Below, piece by piece: positions 1-6,817 of a stretch of 64,000 nucleotides of DNA. Source of the stretch: Nocardioides sp. QY071 (lineage in GTDB: Bacteria; Actinomycetota; Actinomycetes; Propionibacteriales; Nocardioidaceae); NCBI RefSeq assembly GCF_029961765.1, contig NZ_CP124681.1, positions 3,100,001 through 3,164,000 on the forward strand. Direction: 5' to 3'. A program made the position numbers and the translations under genes. Position 1 is the stretch's first letter. Every line of letters starts with the position of its first letter. The notes beneath the pieces are model-generated. The model searched no databases. It was given only the letters and a program-made list of their open reading frames with translations, and was not told where the DNA came from.

Positions 1-1066
1 CGCGGTGATGGCGGTCCTGCGTGACTGCTCGCCGCTGGTCGAGCCGCTCTCGCTGGACGAGGCGTTCGTCGACCTGGCCGAGGCCGGCCTGGCCGACCTC
101 GAGGTGCCGACGGTGACCGCGCTCGCCGAGGAGCTGCGGCAGCGCGTCCGCGAGGTGACCGGCGGGTTGACCGCGTCGGTGGGCGTCGCCTCGTCGAAGT
201 TCCTCGCCAAGATCGCCAGCGACCTGCGCAAGCCGGACGGGCTGGTCGTCATCGAGCCCGGCACCGAGCTGGACCTGCTGCGCCCGCTGCACGTCTCGGT
301 GATCCCGGGGGTCGGGCCGGCGACGGTCGAGCGGCTGCGCCGGGCGGGCGTGCACACCGTCGCCGAGCTGGAGCGGGTCAGCCTGGACGAGCTGGTCCGG
401 CTCGTGGGCAAGGCCCAGGGGCAGGGCCTGTTCCACCTGGCCCGTGCCGAGGACGACCGGGCCGTCGTACCGGACCGCGAGACGAAGTCGGTCAGCGTCG
501 AGGGCACCTACGAGACCGACCTCACCGACCGCCAGCAGATGAGCGCGATCGTCACCCGCCAGGCGGGAGAGGTCGCCAAGCGGCTGCGGAAGAGCGGGCT
601 GTCGGGTCGCACGGTCACGATCAAGGTCCGCCTCTACGACTTCACCACACTGAGCCGCTCCTCCACCCTCCCCGCCCCGACCGACTCCCCCGCGACCGTC
701 GCCCGCCTGGCTCGGACCCTGCTCGAGGATCTCGACACCTCCGGCGGCGTACGCCTGCTCGGCGTCGGCGTCTCCGGCCTGGCCGACTGGATCCAGGAGG
801 ACCTGTTCGCCACCGAGTCCGAGACGGACGACGACCAGGAAGAGGAGGAGTCCGCCGAGCCCGACCAGGCCGGCGCCCGGTGGCGCAACGCCGGTCCGCA
901 GAGCTGGGCCCCCGGAATCGACGTCGTGCACGCCGAGCACGGCCGGGGCTGGGTGTGGGGATCGGGCAAGGGGGTGGTCACGGTGCGCTTCGAGACCGCC
1001 GAGACGCCGCCGGGACCGGTCCGCTCGTTCCCTGCCGACGACCCGGCGTTGACACGCTGGCAGTAG
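1..1066 (+). CDS. dinB: DNA polymerase IV (Y-family), 5' end outside window
   Basis: Error-prone translesion polymerase of the Y family. The reading frame is already open at the left edge, so about 100 N-terminal residues (start of the palm with the first catalytic aspartate) are missing. The palm motif SLDEAFVDL appears almost at once, followed by SVGVASSKFLAKIASD and the helix-hairpin-helix IPGVGPATVERLRRAG, then the little-finger domain. After the family core comes an acidic linker (ETDDDQEEEE) and a C-terminal extension containing HAEHGRGWVWGSG, which I recall from actinobacterial DinB proteins. The peptidase gene starts 10 bp downstream. The family assignment is firm; the true start cannot be seen. 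Confidence 0.93.
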   Translation, partial: AVMAVLRDCSPLVEPLSLDEAFVDLAEAGLADLEVPTVTALAEELRQRVREVTGGLTASVGVASSKFLAKIASDLRKPDGLVVIEPGTELDLLRPLHVSVIPGVGPATVERLRRAGVHTVAELERVSLDELVRLVGKAQGQGLFHLARAEDDRAVVPDRETKSVSVEGTYETDLTDRQQMSAIVTRQAGEVAKRLRKSGLSGRTVTIKVRLYDFTTLSRSSTLPAPTDSPATVARLARTLLEDLDTSGGVRLLGVGVSGLADWIQEDLFATESETDDDQEEEESAEPDQAGARWRNAGPQSWAPGIDVVHAEHGRGWVWGSGKGVVTVRFETAETPPGPVRSFPADDPALTRWQ

Positions 1067-1076
1067 CGTTCCCGGC

Positions 1077-3230
1077 ATGCCCGTCCCGCCGAGCGCCCCG
1101 CGCCACCCGGTCACCACGACGAACCACGGCCACACCCGCACCGACGAGTACGAGTGGCTGCGCGACAAGGAGGACCCGGCGGTCATCGCGCACCTCGAGG
1201 CCGAGAACGCGTACACCCAGGAGCGCACCGCGCACCTCGCCGACCTGCGCGGGCGGATCTTCGAGGAGATCAAGGCCCGCACCCTCGAGACCGACCTGTC
1301 GGTGCCGACCCGCGTGCGCGGGTTCTGGTACTACGGCCGCTCCTTCGAGGGCCGCCAGTACGGCGCCAGCTGCCGCGTCCCGGTCAGCGACCCGGACGAC
1401 TGGACTCCCCCGCAGCCCGCCGCCGACGCGCGTCCCGACGAGCCGGCGCTGCCCGGCGAGGAGGTGCTGCTCGACCTCGACGCGCTCGCCGAGGGTCACG
1501 ACTTCTTCAGCCTGGGCGGCTCCTCGGTCAGCCCCGACGACCAGCTCCTCGCGTACGCCGTCGACGTGGTCGGCGACGAGCGCTACACCGTCCGCGTGCT
1601 CGACCTGGCCACCCGTGCGCTGCACGACGACGTGCTCACCGACGTCCTCGGCGGCGTGACCTGGGGCGGCTCTCCGGACCACTTCTACTACACGACCGTC
1701 GACGAGGCCTGGCGTCCCGACAAGGTCTGGCGGCACCGCCTCGGCACCGCCCAGGCCGATGACGAGCTGGTGTTCCACGAGCCCGACGGCCGCTACTTCG
1801 TCGGTGTCGGGCGCACCCGCAGCCGGCGCTACGTGATGATCGCGGCCAGCTCGAAGACGACCTCCGAGTTCCACGTCCTCGACGCGGCCGACCCGCAGGC
1901 GCAGCCGGTCTGCTTCGCCGAGCGCACCGACGGCGTCGAGTACTCCCTCGAACACGCGGTCGTGGGCGGCCAGGACCGGTTCCTGGTGCTGCACAACGCG
2001 ACCGGGCCGGAGTTCGAGCTGGGCCACGCCCCCGCCGTACCGACTCCCCCGGAGGAGTGGCAGCCGCTGCTCCCCCACGACCTCGCGGTGCGGCTCGAGG
2101 ACGTCGACGCGTTCGAGGGCCACCTCGTCGTCCAGCAGCGCAGCGGGGGCAGCAGCCAGGTCCGCGTCCTCGACCTCGGCGACGACCCGCAGAGCCCGGT
2201 GACCGGCGACCGGTTCGTCGAGTTCCCCGGCGAGCTGGCGACGGTCGGCGCGGGCAGCAACCCCGCGTTCGAGCAGCCGACCATCCGGGTCGGGATGACC
2301 AGCCTCGCGCGCCCCTCGGCGGTCTACGACCACGACCTGCGCACCGGCGAGCTGGTGCTGCGCAAGCAGGCACCGGTGCTGGGCGGCTACGACGCCGACG
2401 ACTACGAGGAGCACCGCCTGTGGGCGACCTCGGTCGACGGCGTCCAGGTGCCGATCTCGCTGGTGGTCCGCAAGGGCGTGCGCGGCCCCGACGGAACCGA
2501 CCGGGTCCCCGTCCACCTCTACGGCTACGGCGCCTACGAGGCCTCGATCGACCCCTACTTCGCGGTCGCCCGGCTCTCCCTGCTCGACCGCGGCGCGGCG
2601 TTCGCGATCGCCCACGTGCGCGGGGGCGGCGAGATGGGCCGTCACTGGTACGACGACGGCAAGCTCGAGCACAAGCAGCACACCTTCGACGACTTCATCG
2701 CCGCGGCCCGCCACCTCGTCGAGGCCGGCTGGACCACCCCGGACCGCATCGTCGCGGAGGGCGCGAGCGCCGGCGGGCTGCTCATCGGCGCAGTCGCCAA
2801 CCAGGCGCCCGAGGCGTTCGGCGGCTTCGTGGCGGGCGTGCCGTTCGTCGACACCCTCACCACCATGCTCGACGCGACGCTGCCGCTGACCGTCCCGGAG
2901 TACGACGAGTGGGGCAACCCGAGCGACGACCCGGTCGCCTACGAGCGGATCGCCGGCTACGCGCCCTACGAGAACGTCGCCGACCTCCCCTACCCGCCGA
3001 TCCTGGCCGAGACGTCGCTCAACGACACCCGGGTGCTCTACGTGGAGCCCGCCAAGTGGGTCGCGCGGCTGCGCGAGCGCGCGCCGCAGGCCGACGTGCT
3101 GCTGCGCACCGAGATGGCGGCCGGGCACGGCGGCGTGTCCGGGCGCTACCGCGCGTGGGAGGACCGGGCGTTCTCGCTGGCCTGGATCCTGGACCGGCTC
3201 GGCCTCGCCGACGCCGAGCCGCGTTCCTGA
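1077..3230 (+). CDS. ptrB: Oligopeptidase B-like S9 serine peptidase
   Basis: A 717-residue prolyl oligopeptidase-family peptidase, probably cytoplasmic because no signal peptide is visible. Such enzymes cut short peptides, and oligopeptidase B prefers sites after Arg or Lys. The N-terminal 430 residues or so form the beta-propeller part. The alpha/beta hydrolase part carries the nucleophile in EGASAGGLL (Ser564), an aspartate in LNDTRVLYVEP (Asp650) and a histidine in AAGHGGVSGR (His684), so the triad is complete. Length matches the family. The ATG lies 10 bp after dinB, so the two may be cotranscribed. Assignment to oligopeptidase B rather than prolyl endopeptidase rests on overall resemblance. 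Confidence 0.9.
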   Translation: MPVPPSAPRHPVTTTNHGHTRTDEYEWLRDKEDPAVIAHLEAENAYTQERTAHLADLRGRIFEEIKARTLETDLSVPTRVRGFWYYGRSFEGRQYGASCRVPVSDPDDWTPPQPAADARPDEPALPGEEVLLDLDALAEGHDFFSLGGSSVSPDDQLLAYAVDVVGDERYTVRVLDLATRALHDDVLTDVLGGVTWGGSPDHFYYTTVDEAWRPDKVWRHRLGTAQADDELVFHEPDGRYFVGVGRTRSRRYVMIAASSKTTSEFHVLDAADPQAQPVCFAERTDGVEYSLEHAVVGGQDRFLVLHNATGPEFELGHAPAVPTPPEEWQPLLPHDLAVRLEDVDAFEGHLVVQQRSGGSSQVRVLDLGDDPQSPVTGDRFVEFPGELATVGAGSNPAFEQPTIRVGMTSLARPSAVYDHDLRTGELVLRKQAPVLGGYDADDYEEHRLWATSVDGVQVPISLVVRKGVRGPDGTDRVPVHLYGYGAYEASIDPYFAVARLSLLDRGAAFAIAHVRGGGEMGRHWYDDGKLEHKQHTFDDFIAAARHLVEAGWTTPDRIVAEGASAGGLLIGAVANQAPEAFGGFVAGVPFVDTLTTMLDATLPLTVPEYDEWGNPSDDPVAYERIAGYAPYENVADLPYPPILAETSLNDTRVLYVEPAKWVARLRERAPQADVLLRTEMAAGHGGVSGRYRAWEDRAFSLAWILDRLGLADAEPRS

Positions 3231-3282
3231 GCGCTGACCCCCCGAAATTGAGAACTCCCTGAGATTCGTCGTCAGGGGCAAC

Positions 3283-3343
3283 TTCCGGGGATTCCCAGAC
3301 GTCAAAGCCGGTGAGAGCAACACCGAAGGTTCCGGGGAATCCC
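3283..3343. repeat. Pair of 14-bp quasi-palindromic direct repeats upstream of sigma gene
   Basis: TTCCGGGGATTCCC (3283-3296) and TTCCGGGGAATCCC (3330-3343) differ at one base and lie 47 bp apart in the leader of the sigma factor gene. Each is nearly its own reverse complement around GGGGAWTCCC. The first copy is preceded by AA, giving AACTTCCGGGGAT, a 13-mer also found at both ends of the element near 47.3 kb. They could be operator half-sites or remnants of a dispersed repeat. Confidence 0.5.
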
Positions 3344-3413
3344 GGGTACCTCGCCGGTGTTGGGAACCACAGGTGCGGATGGGCTCCAGCCGCACGGGGC
3401 AAGGAGGGACGCC

Positions 3414-4388
3414 ATGGCAGCGACGATGACCGCGACAGTGAAGAGGACGCGCAACACCGGACGCGAGATCGAGGGGCGCGACAGCGTCGGGCTGTACCTC
3501 GACGAGATCGCCCGCACCCCCCTGCTCGACGCGGCGCGGGAGGTCGAGCTCGCCAAGGCGATCGAGGCCGGCCTGTACGCCGAGCACCTGCTCGCCGAGG
3601 GCCGGATCGGCCGACGCAAGGGCGGCGCCCCCAAGCAGGCCACCGAGGCCGAGCTCGAGTGGATCGCCGAGGAGGGCCGCAAGGCCGTCACGGAGTTCAT
3701 CAACGCCAACCTGCGCCTGGTGGTGTCCATCGCCCGCAAGTACGGCCGGGCGCAGATGCCGATGCTCGACCTGATCCAGGAGGGCAACACCGGCCTGATC
3801 CGCGCGGTCGAGAAGTTCGACTACGCCAAGGGCTACAAGTTCTCCACCTACGCCACCTGGTGGGTCCGCCAGGCCATCACCCGCGGCATCGCGCAGCAGG
3901 CCCGCGTGGTCCGGCTGCCCGTGCACGTGGTCGAGGAGCTCAACCAGGTCGGCGGCGCCCGCCGTACCCTCGAGCGCCAGCTGGGCCGCGACCCCGAGCC
4001 GGCGGAGATCGCCGCCGAGCTCGGCCTCGAGGTCGACCGGGTCCTCGACCTGATGGCGTGGGGCCGCGAGCACGTCAGCCTCGACACCCCGGTCGACGAG
4101 GACGGCGACACCTCGCTCGGTGACCTGATGGCGCAGGAGACCGCGCCCGGCCCCGACCTGACGGTGCTCGACGTCGAGGCCCGCGAGCGGCTCAACACCC
4201 TGGTCGACCAGCTCGACGCGCGGGCCGCCGACATCATCCGCGAGCGCTACGGCCTGGTCGACGGCCGCCAGCACAAGCTCGCCGACATCGGCGTCAAGCA
4301 CGGCATCTCCGCCGAGCGGGTGCGCCAGCTCGAGCGTGAGGCGCTGCAGAAGCTGCGCCGCCTCGGCGACCCCGACATGGCCGCCTGA
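3414..4388 (+). CDS. RNA polymerase sigma factor, group 2 (HrdB/SigB-like)
   Basis: Sigma-70 family protein of 324 residues. Region 1.2 contains DSVGLYLDEIARTPLL. Region 2 contains NLRLVVSIARKYGR, the core-binding stretch DLIQEGNTGLIRAVEKFDY, and GYKFSTYATWWVRQAI for -10 recognition and melting. Region 3 follows, and region 4 ends with a helix-turn-helix around GISAERVRQLEREAL. It lacks the long acidic region 1.1 of the principal sigma factor, which suggests an alternative group 2 sigma. I chose ATG 3414 because AAGGAGG ends 6 bases upstream (3401-3407); an in-frame ATG at 3357 lacks such a site. A hairpin follows the gene, and repeats at 3283 and 3330 lie in its leader. Confidence 0.93.
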   Translation: MAATMTATVKRTRNTGREIEGRDSVGLYLDEIARTPLLDAAREVELAKAIEAGLYAEHLLAEGRIGRRKGGAPKQATEAELEWIAEEGRKAVTEFINANLRLVVSIARKYGRAQMPMLDLIQEGNTGLIRAVEKFDYAKGYKFSTYATWWVRQAITRGIAQQARVVRLPVHVVEELNQVGGARRTLERQLGRDPEPAEIAAELGLEVDRVLDLMAWGREHVSLDTPVDEDGDTSLGDLMAQETAPGPDLTVLDVEARERLNTLVDQLDARAADIIRERYGLVDGRQHKLADIGVKHGISAERVRQLEREALQKLRRLGDPDMAA

Positions 4389-4412
4389 ACCGACCGCTGC
4401 CCGGCTCCGCGG

Positions 4413-4441
4413 GGACCTCCGTCATCTGAGGACGGAGGTCC
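4413..4441. terminator. Hairpin between convergent genes
   Basis: A perfect 11-bp stem, GGACCTCCGTC (4413-4423) with GACGGAGGTCC (4431-4441), and a 7-base loop. It sits 24 bp after the sigma factor stop and contains the stop codon of the opposing membrane protein gene, so it may end transcription from both sides. No long U-tract is visible. Confidence 0.7.
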
Positions 4442-5075
4442 TCGTGCGTCCGGGCACCTTCGCGCTCGCGCGGGCCACGCCGATCCAGATCGCCCAGGTC
4501 CCGAGCAGGGCGCTGACCGGGAACAGCGGGTCGAAGGTGTCGGTGAAGGCGATGGTCGCCGAGGCGAGCGTGAAGGCCCCGCCACCGACGGCGCCGAGCG
4601 CCGCGGTCACCGGGTTCCCGATGCTGCGGGTGACGCCGCCGACCACGGCCAGCGCCGCGAAGGCGAGGCCCCAGGCGGAGTCGACGACGGTCTCGTTGAC
4701 CACCTGGAGCTGCGCGAACAGATTGGTCCGGCCGTCGGCGAGCGCGTCCGCGTTGAGCGCCTCGAGCAGGTGGATCGCCATGCCCAGCACAGCGACCACG
4801 CCGACCACGGATGCGATCCGGGCGGTCGCGCCGACGACTCCGGTGGCGCCGTGCCGCAGCGCGAGGGCGCCGGCCGCGAAGCCGACCGTGGCGAGCAGGA
4901 GCAGCGCGTGCGCGGGGTACCAGCTGGACTGGACCAGCATCTCGTGCAGCTGCTCGGTCTTGGTGCCGGAGCCGCTGTCTCCGGGGTGCAGCATCCCGCC
5001 CGCGATGAAGGCGAGGCCGCCGACGGCGAGCAGCGGGAACGCGAGGGCGTGAGGAGGTCGGGTGGTGTGGGTCAT
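4422..5075 (-). CDS. Polytopic membrane protein of unknown function
   Basis: A 217-residue protein with about six hydrophobic segments, beginning with FPLLAVGGLAFIAGGMLHP. No catalytic motif was recognised. I chose the ATG at 5075 (MTHTTRPPHAL); the frame is open to 5204, but the extra 43 residues are low-complexity Pro/Arg sequence and would overlap the divergent regulator gene. It is transcribed away from the LuxR-type regulator starting at 5198, with a 122-bp shared upstream region, so it is a natural candidate target of that regulator. It faces the sigma factor gene tail to tail. I do not recognise a family with confidence. Confidence 0.75.
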   Translation of the reverse strand: MTHTTRPPHALAFPLLAVGGLAFIAGGMLHPGDSGSGTKTEQLHEMLVQSSWYPAHALLLLATVGFAAGALALRHGATGVVGATARIASVVGVVAVLGMAIHLLEALNADALADGRTNLFAQLQVVNETVVDSAWGLAFAALAVVGGVTRSIGNPVTAALGAVGGGAFTLASATIAFTDTFDPLFPVSALLGTWAIWIGVARASAKVPGRTRTSVLR

Positions 5076-5197
5076 GGACCGCACGCTGCCCCCGGTCGGC
5101 GGCTGCGGGCTCCGGGGCTGACCCTGGCGGCGATCTCCAGGGAGAACCCTGTACCGATCGCGCTCCGGGGGGCCGGCCGTCGTGCCAGCATGGCGCC

Positions 5198-6226
5198 GTG
5201 GCACAGCCCGAGGTCCGCTGGGGCGACGTCGTCGTCACGCTCGGTGGCGTCGGGGTCGTGGCCGTCCTCGTCGCCCTCGGCGCGCAGCGTGGGCTCTGGG
5301 TGTCGAACCTCCACAACGCCGTCCTCGCCACCACCTTCACCCTGGTCGGCGCGCTGACGCTGGCCAAGCGGCCCGGGCACGCCGTGGCCCGGCAGTTCGT
5401 GGCCGTCGGGGTGGCCAGCGCCGTGCTCTACCTCGGCCGGCAGGTCGGGCTCGCCTCCACCGACCGGGCCGACGCGTGGTGGGGCTGGCTGGGCGTGTGG
5501 CCGACCGCGGTCATCATCGGCCTCACGACCTGGGTGGTCCTCGGCTTCCCGGAGGGACGGCCGCTCTCGCCCACCTGGCGCCGGGTCGCCGTCGGCGCGG
5601 TCGGGCTGGCGCTGACGAGCGCGGCCCTGTCCGCCCTCTACCCGGTGGAGTACGGCGACGCGGCCGTCGGCACGCCGTACCCGTTCCGCCTGCCGGGGCC
5701 CGACGTCGCGCAGCGGGTCTGGGACGTCCTCGGCCCGGGCACCTACCTGCTGCTGCAGGGGCTGTGGGTCGTCGGCCTGGCCGCGCGCTGGCGGGTCTCC
5801 GACTCCGCGGTGCGGCGCCAGCTCACCGTGCTGCTCGCGACCGTGGCGGTCGCGACGGTGCTGCTGCTGGCCGGGCTCGTGGTCGGCGGGACGCCGACAC
5901 CGGGGCTGATCGCGCTGGGCGCCGTGCCGGTCGTCGCGGGCCGGCTGCTCGACCGGATGAGCCTGGCCCACGTCGTCGAGATCGAGCAGGCCGCCGGGCG
6001 GCTGCCCGAGCTGTCGCCGCGTGAGAACGACGTGCTCGAGCTGATGGCCCAGGGGCTCTCGAACGCCGCCATCGCCGACCGGCTGTGCCTGAGCGTGAAG
6101 ACCGTCGAGCCGGCGATCAGCTCCATCTTCCGCAAGCTCGGCCTCGCCGAGGAGCCGGCGAGCAACCGGCGGGTGCTGGCCGTCGTGCAGTACTGGTCGC
6201 GCCCCGACCTCAGGCGGGTCGACTGA
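5198..6226 (+). CDS. Membrane-anchored LuxR-type transcriptional regulator
   Basis: A 342-residue protein whose first 250 residues or so are several hydrophobic segments and whose last 75 form a LuxR/NarL-type helix-turn-helix (LSPRENDVLELMAQGLSNAA, then SVKTVEPAISSIFRKLGL). There is no receiver domain, so sensing probably occurs through the membrane part. The usual KTVE motif is followed by PAIS rather than the common NHVS, a small departure. It starts at GTG 5198; the ATG at 5190 is out of frame. It is divergent from the membrane protein at 4422-5075 and its 3' end overlaps coaE by 17 bp on the opposite strand. Confidence 0.85.
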   Translation: MAQPEVRWGDVVVTLGGVGVVAVLVALGAQRGLWVSNLHNAVLATTFTLVGALTLAKRPGHAVARQFVAVGVASAVLYLGRQVGLASTDRADAWWGWLGVWPTAVIIGLTTWVVLGFPEGRPLSPTWRRVAVGAVGLALTSAALSALYPVEYGDAAVGTPYPFRLPGPDVAQRVWDVLGPGTYLLLQGLWVVGLAARWRVSDSAVRRQLTVLLATVAVATVLLLAGLVVGGTPTPGLIALGAVPVVAGRLLDRMSLAHVVEIEQAAGRLPELSPRENDVLELMAQGLSNAAIADRLCLSVKTVEPAISSIFRKLGLAEEPASNRRVLAVVQYWSRPDLRRVD

Positions 6227-6800
6227 GGGCGTCGAAGACGTCGACGACCGCGCGGCGCAGGTCCTCGCGGGTGCCGGTGTTCTCGATGAGGTACGTCGCC
6301 ACGGCCCGCCGCTGCTCGCGGCTCGCCTGGGCGGCGATCCGGGAGCGGCCGTCCTCCTCGGTCCAGCCGCGGTCGCGCACCATCCGCTCGAGCTGGACGT
6401 CCTCGGGGGCGTCGACGACGATCACGGCGTCGAACTCCTCCGCGCGGCCGGACTCCACCAGCAGCGGGATGTCGTGGACGACGATCGCATCGGCCGGTGC
6501 GGCGGTCTCGAGCTCGGCGTACCTCTCGAAGACGAGGGGGTGCACGATCCCCTCGAGCCGGCGCCGTGCGGACTCGTCGCCGAAGACGAGCGCACCCATC
6601 CGCGGCCGGTCCAGCTCGCCGTCGGCCGTCAGCATCTCGGGCCCGAACGCCTCGACGACGGCCGCGAGCCCGGGGGTCCCCTTCGCGACGACCTCGCGCG
6701 CGATCTGGTCGGCGTCGATGACGACCGCACCCAGCTCCCGCAGGATCGACGAGACAGTGCTCTTCCCCGAGGCGATCCCCCCGGTCAGTCCGACGCGCAC
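6210..6800 (-). CDS. coaE: Dephospho-CoA kinase
   Basis: Last step of coenzyme A synthesis: ATP-dependent phosphorylation of the 3'-hydroxyl of dephospho-CoA. The 196-residue protein opens with MRVGLTGGIASGKST, a P-loop with Lys13 and Ser14. It also has GALVFGDESARRRLEGIVHP, the HDIPLLVE segment and a lid region around RMVRDRGWTEED, all usual for CoaE, and its length is typical. It overlaps the end of the regulator gene by 17 bp tail to tail. Its gene partner in many actinobacteria is rpsA, here about 21 kb away with accessory genes in between. Confidence 0.96.
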   Translation of the reverse strand: MRVGLTGGIASGKSTVSSILRELGAVVIDADQIAREVVAKGTPGLAAVVEAFGPEMLTADGELDRPRMGALVFGDESARRRLEGIVHPLVFERYAELETAAPADAIVVHDIPLLVESGRAEEFDAVIVVDAPEDVQLERMVRDRGWTEEDGRSRIAAQASREQRRAVATYLIENTGTREDLRRAVVDVFDALSRPA

Positions 6801-6817
6801 ACGCGGACCCTATCCGG

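Noticed and set aside
3257..3277. CCCTGA/TCAGGG as terminator after the peptidase gene
   Set aside because: Only a 6-bp stem with a 9-base loop and no T-run; too weak to call.
978..4301. Very long minus-strand open frame opposite the peptidase and sigma factor genes
   Set aside because: High GC leaves antisense frames open. The translation is repetitive Arg/Gly/Val/Asp without domains, and the plus-strand genes are well supported.
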